Source: Silvania confinis | Lineage (GTDB): Bacteria; Pseudomonadota; Gammaproteobacteria; Enterobacterales; Enterobacteriaceae | Length of the DNA stretch: 64,000 nt | Direction: 5' to 3' | NCBI RefSeq assembly: GCF_025564085.1 | Contig: NZ_JAMGZJ010000077.1 | Coordinates: forward strand, 620,001 to 684,000 | Shown: in pieces, positions 45,880-56,689 of the stretch | Layout of the letters: each line of letters begins with the position of its first letter | How positions within the stretch are numbered: the stretch's first letter is position 1 | Made by a program: the position numbers and the translations under genes | The notes under the pieces: generated by a model | What the model saw: the letters and a program-made list of their open reading frames with translations, nothing else | The model's database searches: none | Told to the model about the DNA's origin: nothing

Positions 45880-46455
45880 TCAAGGCATTAGCCCAGAACT
45901 CTGTAAATATTGTAATAATATCACCGTCTTGCCGTCACGTATTTCACCCGTTTGTATCATCAACAAGGCCTGCGTAAAGGGCAGTTCCAGCACCTCGATA
46001 TCTTCATCTTCTACGCCGCCGCCCGCGCCGGTGCGCTGCGCTTCGCTGTATTCCGCGATGAAAAAATGCACGATTTCCGTCACGCCGCCGGGGGACATGT
46101 ACAGCTCAAAGACTTTACGCACCTCGCCCACTGCAAACCCGGTCTCTTCGACGGCCTCTTTGCGGATGCAGACTTCGGGCTCATCGTCATCCAGCAGTCC
46201 GGCGCAGGTTTCAATCAGCCGACCCTCGAGGTTGCCATTCACCCAGGTGGCGATGCGGAACTGACGGATCAGCACCACGCTCTTTTTCTCGCGGTTGTAC
46301 AGCAGGATGGTGGCACCGTTACCCCGGTCATACACTTCACGCTTGTGACGGATCACCTCGCCATTGCGGCGGGTCAGATCGTAGGTAACGTTGCGCAGAA
46401 CAAAATAGTTTTCAGAAAGGATTTTATCTTTAATCAGGTCAATTTTCAGTGACAT
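45880..46455 (-). CDS. nudK: GDP-mannose pyrophosphatase NudK (Nudix hydrolase)
   Basis: 191 aa as in E. coli. Hydrolyses GDP-mannose to GMP and mannose-1-phosphate. The Nudix box is clear: [20 protein letters not shown] then GF. Start at 46455 ([14 protein letters not shown]) after TATGGAG. Flanked by ypfG and aegA on the same strand with gaps over 65 nt, so probably its own unit. Confidence 0.95.
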   Translation of the reverse strand: MSLKIDLIKDKILSENYFVLRNVTYDLTRRNGEVIRHKREVYDRGNGATILLYNREKKSVVLIRQFRIATWVNGNLEGRLIETCAGLLDDDEPEVCIRKEAVEETGFAVGEVRKVFELYMSPGGVTEIVHFFIAEYSEAQRTGAGGGVEDEDIEVLELPFTQALLMIQTGEIRDGKTVILLQYLQSSGLMP

Positions 46456-46522
46456 ACGGGCTCCATAGCGCAAGGCAGTAGCGCCATACTACGCGGTGAA
46501 GCCCGCTTTGTCGCCCGCCTGA

Positions 46523-48481
46523 TTAATGGGCGGCGGGCGCGTTTACCCCCAGCCAGTCGGCGATCCCCTGGGCGGCGTGCCGCCCTTCTGCCATCGCCGT
46601 CACCACCAGATCCGCCCCACGTACCGCGTCGCCACCGGCAAAAATCTGCGGGTTGCTGGTCTGATAGCGAAAGCGACTGTCGACGCTGGCGGCAATTCGC
46701 CCCCAGTCATCGACGTCGACGCCCTGCGCCTGCAGCCAGGGCATCGCGTGCGGGTTAAAGCCAAAGGCCATGATCACCGCGTCGGCAGGCATCACAAACT
46801 CGCTGCCGGGGATCGGTTGCGGGCGGCGACGGCCCTGCGAATCGGCCTCGCCCAGACGGGTGCGCAGCAGGCGAATACCGTTGACGCGCCCGGCATCGTC
46901 GAGCACCAGCTCTACCGGCTGGACGTTAAATTCAAACGCCGCCCCCTCTTCTTTGGCGTTTTTGACCTCTTTTTTCGAGCCCGGCATGTTGGCTTCATCC
47001 CGACGATAGGCGCAGGTGACGTTTGCCGCTCCGTGACGCAGCGCGGTGCGCACGCAGTCCATCGCCGTGTCGCCGCCGCCCAGCACCACCACGTTCAGCC
47101 CGGCAGTATCGACAAAGGGTTCGTCAGCCGTAGAGGCCAGCCCCATTAGCTGGCGGGTATTGCCCACCAGGAACGGCAGCGCGTCGTATACGCCCGGCGC
47201 GTCTTCCTGCGGGATCCCGGCTTTCATTGATCGGTACGTTCCCACCCCTACAAACAGCGCGTCGTAGTCGCTCAGAAGCTGTGCGAGCGGAACGTCTTTC
47301 CCCACTTCGCAGTTCAGTTCGAAGCGGATGCCCATCGCGGTAAAGATTTCCCGACGACGGGCCAGCAGGGATTTATCCAGCTTGAAGGCCGGAATGCCGA
47401 AGGTAAGCAGGCCGCCGATCTCCGGGTGACGGTCGAATACCGTAACGCTGACGCCGCGACGGATCAGCGCGTCGGCGCACGCCAGCCCGGCAGGCCCGGC
47501 ACCAATAATCGCCACCCGTTTATCCACCGGCTGCACGCCGCTCAGATCCGGTCGCCAGCCTTTCGCCAGCGCCTGGTCAGAGATATAGCGCTCAATGTTG
47601 CCGATGGTCACTGAACCGGCAACATCGCGCACCGTGCAGGCCCCTTCGCACAGCTTGTCCTGCGGGCAGACCCGACCTGTGATTTCCGGCAGACAGTTGG
47701 TCTGATGAGAAAGCTCGACGGCGGCCTCGATGTTGCCTTCCAAAACCTGCTCAATCCACTGGGGAATATGGTTGTGCAGAGGACAGGTCCATTCGCACAC
47801 CGAATGTTCGCCGCACTTCAGGCAGCGCTCGGCCTCGCGGTGCGCCTGCTGCGGACGAAACGGCAGGTAGATTTCGGCAAAATTATTGGCTCGCGCCGCC
47901 GGGGTAAGTTTATCCGGCTCGCCGCGCGGTGGCAGAGCCTGCATCTGGTCACGCTTGCTGATACCCACCGGGCTGCTCTCGCGGGTCTGCCACGGCTGCG
48001 CCTCATGCCGGGCCGTGCGCAAGCGTCGGCTGCGGGCCAAATGATTAAGGCTCTCCGGGGTGACGCGCGACAAGGCATCTGCCGGGCAGTTTTCGACGCA
48101 GGCCGGGCCCTGCGGGCGGTCCAGGCACAAATCACATTTCTGCGCGGTAGCTGCTTCTGCGGTCGTCACAATCTCCATGGTGCCAAACGGGCAGGCCACC
48201 ACGCAGGCTTTGCAGCCGATGCATTTTTGGCTGTCCACCTGTACGCTGTCGCGGGTTCTGGCGATCGCGCCGTTCGGGCAGCTTTGTGCGCAGGGGGCAT
48301 TTTCACAGTGATGGCAGGCCACGGCACTGTATCTGTTACCCTCTTTGACCACGGTGATGCGCGGGGTAAAATGGCGCGCGCTGAGGGCGTGCTGCTCGTC
48401 GTGATGGGCCATCACGCAGGCCACTTCGCAGGCACGACATCCAATACATTGCTGGCTGTTGGCCATGATAAAATGATTCAT
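46523..48481 (-). CDS. aegA: Oxidoreductase AegA: ferredoxin domain fused to GltD-like FAD/NAD(P) domain
   Basis: 652 aa (E. coli 659). The N-terminal part has polyferredoxin cysteine motifs: CIGCRACEVAC, CHHCENAPCAQSC, CIGCKACVVAC and CDLC. The C-terminal part is like the glutamate synthase small subunit: CLKCGEHSVCEWTC and CPQDKLCEGAC clusters, FAD-binding GAGPAGLACAD and NAD(P)-binding GGGDTAMDC. Probably transfers electrons between NAD(P)H and an Fe-S partner; in E. coli it is linked to anaerobic urate use. Divergent from narQ. Confidence 0.92.
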   Translation of the reverse strand: MNHFIMANSQQCIGCRACEVACVMAHHDEQHALSARHFTPRITVVKEGNRYSAVACHHCENAPCAQSCPNGAIARTRDSVQVDSQKCIGCKACVVACPFGTMEIVTTAEAATAQKCDLCLDRPQGPACVENCPADALSRVTPESLNHLARSRRLRTARHEAQPWQTRESSPVGISKRDQMQALPPRGEPDKLTPAARANNFAEIYLPFRPQQAHREAERCLKCGEHSVCEWTCPLHNHIPQWIEQVLEGNIEAAVELSHQTNCLPEITGRVCPQDKLCEGACTVRDVAGSVTIGNIERYISDQALAKGWRPDLSGVQPVDKRVAIIGAGPAGLACADALIRRGVSVTVFDRHPEIGGLLTFGIPAFKLDKSLLARRREIFTAMGIRFELNCEVGKDVPLAQLLSDYDALFVGVGTYRSMKAGIPQEDAPGVYDALPFLVGNTRQLMGLASTADEPFVDTAGLNVVVLGGGDTAMDCVRTALRHGAANVTCAYRRDEANMPGSKKEVKNAKEEGAAFEFNVQPVELVLDDAGRVNGIRLLRTRLGEADSQGRRRPQPIPGSEFVMPADAVIMAFGFNPHAMPWLQAQGVDVDDWGRIAASVDSRFRYQTSNPQIFAGGDAVRGADLVVTAMAEGRHAAQGIADWLGVNAPAAH

Positions 48482-48697
48482 AAGATACCCGTCCTGTCTT
48501 CCATAACCTTATTCTTTGTATGAATATTGTATTTACCGACCGCAACGGTATCAGGCAATGTTCAATTGCACAGGAAAGCGATCTATTTCGCCTGAACCTG
48601 TGGCAGATCAATTAATTTCATTGCGGTTAAAATGACGTTTCGAACCCTGGCGACACGCTCGCCCGGTCAGGACCTTACTCTGCTCAGGATGCTATTT

Positions 48698-50430
<1,733 letters not shown>

Positions 50431-50502
50431 ACACCCACGTTGCCGCTAGAGTGAGGCGGCAATCTATCATCGCGATGCGCAGCAAAACGAGGTCTCAATT
50501 TA

Positions 50503-53500
50503 ATGGCGAATTTCTTCATTGATCGCCCCATTTTTGCCTGGGTGCTGGCAATTTTGTTATGCCTGACGGGCACGCTGGCTATTCTTTCTCTTCCCGTTGA
50601 GCAGTACCCGGATCTGGCCCCGCCGAACGTGCGCATCACGGCCAACTATCCTGGCGCCTCGGCGCAAACGCTGGAGAACACCGTCACCCAGGTCATTGAG
50701 CAAAACATGACCGGCCTCGATAACCTGATGTATATGTCCTCCCAGAGTAGCGCCACCGGCCAGGCCACGGTCACGCTGAGTTTTACTGCCGGTGCCGATC
50801 CCGATGAAGCGGTGCAGCAGGTGCAAAACCAGCTTCAGTCCGCGTTGCGTAAGCTGCCGCAGGCGGTGCAAAACCAGGGCGTGACGGTGCGTAAAACCGG
50901 TGATACCAACATTCTGACCATCGCCTTTGTCTCCACCGACGGCTCAATGGATAAACAGGACATCGCCGACTATGTGGCCAGTAATATTCAGGATCCCCTG
51001 AGCCGCATTAACGGCGTGGGCGATATCGACGCCTACGGCTCACAATATTCAATGCGCATCTGGCTCGATCCGGCGAAGCTGAACAGTTTCCAGATGACGG
51101 CGAAAGACGTTACCGACGCCATCGAATCGCAAAATGCGCAGATTGCCGTCGGCCAACTGGGCGGAACGCCGTCGGTCGATAAGCAGTCGCTGAATGCCAC
51201 CATCAACTCCCAGTCGCTGCTGCAAACGCCGCAGCAGTTCCGCGACATTACCCTGCGCGTTAATCAGGACGGGTCGGAAGTGCGCCTTGGGGATATCGCC
51301 ACGGTGGAAATGGGGGCGGAAAAATACGACTACCTGAGCCGCTTTAACGGCAAGCAGGCCTCCGGTCTGGGGGTCAAACTGGCCTCCGGCGCCAACGAGA
51401 TGGCAACGGCGGAGCAGGTCATCAGCCGTCTCGACGAGCTGTCGCATTATTTCCCGCACGGGCTGGAATATAAAATCGCCTACGAAACCACCTCCTTCGT
51501 TAAAGCCTCCATCGAGGACGTGGTCAAAACCCTGCTCGAGGCCATCGCGCTGGTGTTCCTCGTGATGTACCTGTTCCTGCAAAACTTCCGCGCCACGCTG
51601 ATCCCAACCATTGCCGTCCCGGTCGTACTGCTCGGCACCTTCACGGTGCTGTACGCCTTTGGCTACAGCATTAACACCCTCACCATGTTTGCGATGGTGC
51701 TGGCGATCGGCCTGCTGGTCGATGATGCCATCGTGGTCGTGGAGAACGTCGAACGCATCATGAGCGAAGAGGGGCTCTCGCCGCGCGAGGCGACGCGTAA
51801 GTCGATGGGACAGATCCAGGGCGCGTTGGTCGGTATCGCGATGGTGCTGTCGGCGGTGTTTGTGCCGATGGCTTTCTTTGGCGGCACCACCGGCGCTATT
51901 TACCGCCAGTTCTCCATCACTATTGTCTCGGCGATGGTGCTGTCGGTGCTGGTGGCGATGATCCTCACCCCGGCCCTGTGCTCCACCCTGCTTAAACCGC
52001 TGCACAAAGGCGAACAGCACGGCCAGAAAGGTTTCTTCGGCTGGTTCAACCGCATGTTCAACCGCAGCGCCGCGCGCTACGAGGCGGGCGTGGGCCGTAT
52101 CCTGCAGCGCAGCCTGCGCTGGATATTGATTTATGTTCTGCTGCTCGGCGGGATGATCTTCTTATTCCTGCGTCTGCCGACCTCGTTCCTGCCGCTGGAA
52201 GACCGGGGGATGTTTATCACCTCCGTACAGTTACCGAGCGGATCCACCCAGCAGCAGACCCTGAAAGTGGTCGAGCAGGTTGAGTCGTACTTCTTCACCA
52301 AAGAGAAGGATACCGTGCTGTCGGTGTTTGCCACCGTGGGCTCGGGCCCTGGCGGCAACGGGCAGAACGTGGCGCGGATGTTTGTGCGTCTGAAAGACTG
52401 GGAGCAGCGTGACCCGAATACCGGCAGTTCGTTTGCCATTATTGAGCGTGCCACTAAAGCCTTTAGCCACATTAAAGAGGCGCGGGTCTTTGCCAGCAGT
52501 CCGGCCGCGATTAGCGGGCTCGGCAGCTCGGCAGGCTTTGATATGGAGCTGCAGGATCACGCCGGTGCCGGACACATCGCACTAATGGCCGCGCGCGACC
52601 GCCTACTGGAACTGGCAGGCGAAGAGCCGTCGCTGACCCGCGTGCGCCACAACGGTCTGGATGATAGCCCGCAATTGCAGGTGGATATCGACCAGCGTAA
52701 GGCTCAGGCTTTGGGGGTGTCGATTGACGATATTAACGACACCCTGCAAACCGCCTGGGGCTCAAGCTACGTGAACGATTTCATGGACCGTGGTCGCGTG
52801 AAAAAGGTCTACGTCCAGGCCGATGCCAAATACCGCATGCTGCCGGACGATATCAACTTATGGTACGTGCGCAACAAAGAGGGCGGGATGGTACCTTTCT
52901 CGGCCTTCGCCACTTCGCGCTGGGAGACGGGTTCACCGCGCATGGAGCGTTATAACGGCTATGCGGCGGTAGAGATTGTCGGGGAGGCCGCGCCGGGGGT
53001 CAGTACCGGTACCGCGATGGACGTGATGGAAAATCTGGTGCAACAGCTTCCAACCGGGTTTGGCCTGGAGTGGACCGCAATGTCCTATCAGGAACGCCTG
53101 TCCGGGGCCCAGGCCCCGGCGCTGTATGCCCTGTCGCTGCTGGTCGTGTTCCTGTGCCTGGCCGCGCTGTATGAAAGCTGGTCGGTGCCGTTCTCGGTGA
53201 TGCTGGTAGTGCCGTTGGGGGTGATCGGTGCCCTGCTCGCCACCTGGATGCGCGGTCTGGAAAATGACGTCTACTTCCAGGTGGGGCTGTTGACGGTAAT
53301 TGGCCTGTCAGCGAAGAACGCCATTCTGATTGTTGAATTTGCCAACGAGCGCAATGAACAAGGTCAGGACTTGCTGTCGGCAACGCTCGAAGCCTGTCGC
53401 CAGCGTCTGCGTCCGATCCTGATGACCTCCCTGGCGTTCGTTTTTGGCGTCCTGCCGATGGCCACCAGCTCCGGCGCAGGTTCCAGTAGCCAGCATGCGG

Positions 53501-53616
53501 TCGGGACCGGCGTCATGGGCGGCATGATTTCAGCGACTGTCCTCGCCATTTACTTTGTCCCGTTGTTCTTTGTGCTGGTGCGCCGTCGTTTTCCGTTAAA
53601 AGAGCGACAAAAATAA
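50503..53616 (+). CDS. acrD: RND multidrug efflux transporter AcrD
   Basis: 1037 aa as in E. coli AcrD. Inner-membrane proton-driven pump, with AcrA and TolC exporting aminoglycosides and other amphiphiles. RND layout: TM1 in [16 protein letters not shown], large periplasmic loops, TM4 with the proton-relay Asp pair ([17 protein letters not shown]), second half with TM10 Lys ([14 protein letters not shown]). No accessory acrA-like gene is adjacent, as usual for acrD. The 107-nt gap after narQ should hold its promoter; BaeR/CpxR control is known in K-12, but I could not assign a box. Confidence 0.97.
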   Translation: MANFFIDRPIFAWVLAILLCLTGTLAILSLPVEQYPDLAPPNVRITANYPGASAQTLENTVTQVIEQNMTGLDNLMYMSSQSSATGQATVTLSFTAGADPDEAVQQVQNQLQSALRKLPQAVQNQGVTVRKTGDTNILTIAFVSTDGSMDKQDIADYVASNIQDPLSRINGVGDIDAYGSQYSMRIWLDPAKLNSFQMTAKDVTDAIESQNAQIAVGQLGGTPSVDKQSLNATINSQSLLQTPQQFRDITLRVNQDGSEVRLGDIATVEMGAEKYDYLSRFNGKQASGLGVKLASGANEMATAEQVISRLDELSHYFPHGLEYKIAYETTSFVKASIEDVVKTLLEAIALVFLVMYLFLQNFRATLIPTIAVPVVLLGTFTVLYAFGYSINTLTMFAMVLAIGLLVDDAIVVVENVERIMSEEGLSPREATRKSMGQIQGALVGIAMVLSAVFVPMAFFGGTTGAIYRQFSITIVSAMVLSVLVAMILTPALCSTLLKPLHKGEQHGQKGFFGWFNRMFNRSAARYEAGVGRILQRSLRWILIYVLLLGGMIFLFLRLPTSFLPLEDRGMFITSVQLPSGSTQQQTLKVVEQVESYFFTKEKDTVLSVFATVGSGPGGNGQNVARMFVRLKDWEQRDPNTGSSFAIIERATKAFSHIKEARVFASSPAAISGLGSSAGFDMELQDHAGAGHIALMAARDRLLELAGEEPSLTRVRHNGLDDSPQLQVDIDQRKAQALGVSIDDINDTLQTAWGSSYVNDFMDRGRVKKVYVQADAKYRMLPDDINLWYVRNKEGGMVPFSAFATSRWETGSPRMERYNGYAAVEIVGEAAPGVSTGTAMDVMENLVQQLPTGFGLEWTAMSYQERLSGAQAPALYALSLLVVFLCLAALYESWSVPFSVMLVVPLGVIGALLATWMRGLENDVYFQVGLLTVIGLSAKNAILIVEFANERNEQGQDLLSATLEACRQRLRPILMTSLAFVFGVLPMATSSGAGSSSQHAVGTGVMGGMISATVLAIYFVPLFFVLVRRRFPLKERQK

Positions 53617-53630
53617 AGCGCTTAAAATAA

Positions 53631-53660
53631 AAAAGGCGTCCCTCCCGGACGCCTTTTTTG
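53631..53660 (+). terminator. Terminator after acrD
   Basis: AAAAGGCGTCC-CTCC-CGGACGCCTTTTTT, 14 nt after the acrD stop. Confidence 0.92.
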
Positions 53661-53723
53661 TGTGTTTATTTACACACTATTGTTATTTTGCTAATTAAGT
53701 GCTCTTGCAGTTCTTCCTGAATT

Positions 53724-53783
53724 TCATTTACGAAGCATGTCTTCGATAAAATCTTTCCAGTTCCCCAGTTCACGTTCAATCAT
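53724..53783 (-). CDS. ypfM: 19-residue small protein YpfM
   Basis: The minus-strand frame encodes MIERELGNWKDFIEDMLRK and a TGA stop. It matches E. coli YpfM, an experimentally detected 19-aa protein, in length and almost all residues, and lies at the same place (between acrD and yffB, opposite strand). AGAGGTAG precedes the ATG, and a good promoter sits about 26 nt upstream. The peptide is amphipathic and charged with no membrane segment; the function is unknown. It could bind another protein as a helix. Confidence 0.88.
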   Translation of the reverse strand: MIERELGNWKDFIEDMLRK

Positions 53784-53808
53784 AACTACCTCTCTTATTA
53801 TTATCGTC

Positions 53809-53837
53809 ATTCTACGAAAATATATCAGCATTGTGAA
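53809..53837 (-). promoter_or_regulatory. Sigma-70 promoter of ypfM
   Basis: On the minus strand, -35 TTCACA (53832-53837), 17-nt spacer and -10 TAGAAT (53809-53814), each matching consensus at five of six. The leader to the ypfM ATG is about 20 nt. Confidence 0.7.
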
Positions 53838-54170
53838 GACTTTTTAATCAATGGTGGTCGGCTACCTCCCTTGGTACCACTGACTTGTACTAACTATGCG
53901 TCTAAGACCATAAATTTTATGTGACGCACTGCAATATTTTGAAACAACCACTCTTTAGGGTGAAAACTTTAATTAGCAACTGTTTTACAGGGTATTTTTC
54001 CCTTTGCGCTTCTATGCGATTAAGATGAGAGAATATTCAGAACAGGGGTGATTTCCGCATTAATCATGAATATTAAATAATGTTATAAAACAAATGTGTT
54101 ATATTTTCGCCTCCCTGCATCATCGAAAACACTGAGCAATTCATCGCTGTTTAAGACAAAAGGATTCACC
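53838..54170. other. AT-rich gap between ypfM promoter and yffB
   Basis: About 330 nt without a convincing coding frame. It includes a short imperfect palindrome (GTGGT and ACCAC flanking CGGCTACCTCCCTTG, near 53853-53881). The last 100 nt probably hold the yffB-dapE promoter (for instance the TAATGTTATAA stretch near 54078). No tRNA or known small RNA was recognised. Confidence 0.5.
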
Positions 54171-54527
54171 ATGATCACCCTCTACGGCATCAAAAACTGC
54201 GACACCATAAAAAAAGCCCGTCGCTGGCTTGAGGATAACCACGTTGATTACCGTTTTCACGACTACCGCGTTGACGGCCTCGATGCGGATTTAATGCAAC
54301 AATTCATCGGCGAACTGGGCTGGGAAGCGCTGCTGAATACCCGGGGCACCACCTGGCGCAAGCTGGATGAAACGGTACGTAGCAGCATCAATAATGCCGA
54401 CAGCGCCGCTGCCCTGATGATTGAAATGCCGGCAATCATCAAACGCCCATTGCTCTGGGCGCCCGGTAAGCCTATGCTGCTGGGTTTCAAAGAATCCCAA
54501 TACCAAACCTATTTTATTGAGGTGTAG
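54171..54527 (+). CDS. yffB: YffB, ArsC-family thioredoxin-fold protein
   Basis: 118 aa as in E. coli. Start at 54171 ([20 protein letters not shown]) after AAAGGATTC; 25 upstream open codons are ignored. The single N-terminal Cys in KNCDT matches the ArsC/Spx-like redox position, and RP occurs later in IIKRPLLW. It may be a glutathione-dependent thiol reductase, but this is not proven. It lies three nt before dapE, so the two are probably co-translated. Confidence 0.9.
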   Translation: MITLYGIKNCDTIKKARRWLEDNHVDYRFHDYRVDGLDADLMQQFIGELGWEALLNTRGTTWRKLDETVRSSINNADSAAALMIEMPAIIKRPLLWAPGKPMLLGFKESQYQTYFIEV

Positions 54528-54530
54528 TCT

Positions 54531-55658
54531 ATGTCATGCCCGGTCATTGAGCTGACTCAGCAGCTTATTCGCCGCCCCTCCCTGAGCCCGGACGATGCGG
54601 GTTGTCAGGCTCTGATGATCGAACGCCTGCGGGCGATCGGTTTCACCGTCGAACCCATGGATTTTGGCGACACGCAAAACTTCTGGGCATGGCGTGGTCA
54701 GGGCGAAACGCTGGCGTTTGCCGGACATACGGATATTGTGCCGCCAGGTGATGCCGACCGCTGGATCAATCCCCCTTTCGAACCGACCATCCGCGACGGT
54801 ATGCTCTTTGGCCGCGGTGCTGCGGACATGAAAGGTTCGCTGGCCGCGATGGTGGTTGCCGCTGAGCGCTTCGTTGAGCAAAACCCGAACCATAAAGGCC
54901 GGCTGGCGTTTTTGATCACCTCTGATGAAGAGGCCAGCGCCAAAAACGGCACGGTGAAAGTGGTCGAAACGCTGATGGCGCGTAACGAACGCCTCGACTA
55001 TTGCCTGGTCGGCGAGCCGTCCAGCACCGAAGTGGTGGGTGACGTGGTGAAAAATGGCCGTCGTGGCTCTATCACCTGCAACCTGACCATTCACGGCGTG
55101 CAGGGTCACGTCGCCTATCCGCACCTGGCCGATAACCCGGTTCATCGCGCGGCCCCGATGCTCAACGAGCTGGTCGGGATCGAATGGGATAAAGGCAACG
55201 AATACTTCCCGCCAACCAGCATGCAGATAGCCAACATGCAGGCCGGCACCGGCAGCAACAACGTGATCCCTGGCGATCTGTTTGTGCAGTTTAACTTCCG
55301 TTTCAGTACCGAACTCACCGACGAGATGATCAAAGCTCGCGTGGCGGCGCTGCTCGAGAAGCATCAGCTGCGCTACAGCGTTGACTGGTGGTTATCTGGT
55401 CAGCCGTTCCTCACCGGACGCGGTAAGCTGGTGGATGCGGTGGTTAACGCTATCGCGCACTATAATGAAATTAAACCGCAACTGCTGACCACGGGCGGCA
55501 CATCCGACGGGCGCTTTATTGCGCGCATGGGTGCGCAGGTGGTGGAACTTGGGCCGGTTAATGCCACCATTCATAAAATCAATGAATGCGTGAATGCAGC
55601 TGATTTGCAACTGCTGGCCCGAATGTATCAACGTATCATGGAGCAACTCGTCGCCTGA
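54531..55658 (+). CDS. dapE: Succinyl-diaminopimelate desuccinylase
   Basis: 375 aa as in E. coli. Di-zinc M20 peptidase-family enzyme making LL-diaminopimelate for lysine and peptidoglycan. Metal-site blocks: [12 protein letters not shown] (His, Asp), [12 protein letters not shown] (Asp), [11 protein letters not shown] (Glu-Glu) and a C-terminal His in [11 protein letters not shown]; the lid domain runs from about residue 180 to 290. Between yffB and ypfN on the same strand. Confidence 0.98.
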   Translation: MSCPVIELTQQLIRRPSLSPDDAGCQALMIERLRAIGFTVEPMDFGDTQNFWAWRGQGETLAFAGHTDIVPPGDADRWINPPFEPTIRDGMLFGRGAADMKGSLAAMVVAAERFVEQNPNHKGRLAFLITSDEEASAKNGTVKVVETLMARNERLDYCLVGEPSSTEVVGDVVKNGRRGSITCNLTIHGVQGHVAYPHLADNPVHRAAPMLNELVGIEWDKGNEYFPPTSMQIANMQAGTGSNNVIPGDLFVQFNFRFSTELTDEMIKARVAALLEKHQLRYSVDWWLSGQPFLTGRGKLVDAVVNAIAHYNEIKPQLLTTGGTSDGRFIARMGAQVVELGPVNATIHKINECVNAADLQLLARMYQRIMEQLVA

Positions 55659-55684
55659 CGATTGCCCTGAAGAAGGATAAGCGA

Positions 55685-55882
55685 ATGGACTGGCTGGCTA
55701 AATACTGGTGGATTCTGGTACTGGTTTTTCTTGTAGGCGTACTGCTGAACGTGATCAAGGATCTCAAGCGCGTTGATCACAAGAAATTCCTCGCCAACAA
55801 ACCCGAACTTCCCCCGCATCGCGATTTTAACGATAAATGGGACGATGAAGACGACTGGCCGAAGAAAGACCAGAAGAAGTAA
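55685..55882 (+). CDS. ypfN: YpfN, UPF0370 small membrane protein
   Basis: 65 aa (E. coli 66). One N-terminal hydrophobic span ([18 protein letters not shown]), then a charged cytoplasmic-type tail ([24 protein letters not shown]). Function unknown. It starts 26 nt after dapE with an AAGAAGGA site, so it is likely in the dapE transcript. Confidence 0.9.
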   Translation: MDWLAKYWWILVLVFLVGVLLNVIKDLKRVDHKKFLANKPELPPHRDFNDKWDDEDDWPKKDQKK

Positions 55883-55890
55883 GATGTTAC

Positions 55891-55914
55891 GCCTCTCCCC
55901 TGCCGGGGAGAGGC
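55891..55914. repeat. CTCTCCCC palindrome between ypfN and ypfH
   Basis: GCCTCTCCCC-TGCC-GGGGAGAGGC between convergent genes; it may terminate transcription although no T-run follows. Related to the palindrome after tktB. Confidence 0.7.
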
Positions 55915-55920
55915 TGTTCC

Positions 55921-56616
55921 CTACAAGAATTCGACGATATCGTCGTCCTTCGGTTTGCTGCCGCTGAGCGCTTCATCAAAGTAGTGTTTCGGCACGGTAA
56001 AATGCAGGTGGTCCAGCGCCAGTTGGATACTGCGATCGTCAATGGCGTGTCCCAGTTGATCCACAATATCCAGCGTCACATCGCCGCCCGCGCGGATTAG
56101 CGCTTCCTGAGCGGCCACCGCATGGGACAGCTCAATCACCCGGTCCTCACCGCCGTGAATCAGATGGATGGTGGTCGCGGTGGTGGCACTTTCTGGCAGG
56201 GTGGCATAGCGGCCATTAAACGCAATCACACGCGATACCAGCTCCGGTTCGGCTTTCACGCTCTCCAGCGACATGATCGCGCCCTGCGAAAAACCGATCA
56301 ACGCGGTGGCATTCGCCCTGACGCCGCTTTGCTGCTGCCAGTAGCGAACCGTATCAACAAACACCGGCATGATCGCATCCACACGCTCCTGACGGTTCTC
56401 TTCGGTGACGCCCTGCACGGAAAACCACTGGCGGCCGGTTGGCCCGCACGGCTCTACGCCGCCGATGCTGACCACCAGCGCATCCGGGAACTGCGGCGCA
56501 AACCAGCTGCCGATCTGCCCCATGTTGACCGGGTTATCGCCGACGCCATGGAACAGCAACAGCAGCTGTTTGGCCGGTTGTGCGGGGCTCTGGACAATAA
56601 AATGGTCATGTTTCAT
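55921..56616 (-). CDS. ypfH: Esterase YpfH (alpha/beta hydrolase)
   Basis: 231 aa (E. coli 232). Carboxylesterase/phospholipase-like alpha/beta hydrolase. Start at 56616 (MKHDHFIVQSPAQPAKQ) after AAGGAGAT; the 54 open codons upstream are non-homologous. Nucleophile Ser in ALIGFSQGAIMS, oxyanion region LLLFHGVGDNP, acid Asp near GGEDRVI and His in QLGHAID. Natural substrate unknown. Convergent with ypfN; 73 nt downstream of tmcA. Confidence 0.93.
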   Translation of the reverse strand: MKHDHFIVQSPAQPAKQLLLLFHGVGDNPVNMGQIGSWFAPQFPDALVVSIGGVEPCGPTGRQWFSVQGVTEENRQERVDAIMPVFVDTVRYWQQQSGVRANATALIGFSQGAIMSLESVKAEPELVSRVIAFNGRYATLPESATTATTIHLIHGGEDRVIELSHAVAAQEALIRAGGDVTLDIVDQLGHAIDDRSIQLALDHLHFTVPKHYFDEALSGSKPKDDDIVEFL

Positions 56617-56689
56617 GGCGATCTCCTTAATTGATAGGCTGAATTCTACGCCTGACAAACAGAATGAACATGCCGGTTTACTGATGAAC

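Noticed and set aside
48482-48697. FNR box between aegA and narQ
   Set aside because: I looked for TTGAT-N4-ATCAA, expected from anaerobic regulation, and found only isolated half-sites.
51049-52020. 323-codon frame antisense to acrD
   Set aside because: Composition (His/Arg/Gln-rich) and exact overlap with AcrD codons mark it as a shadow.
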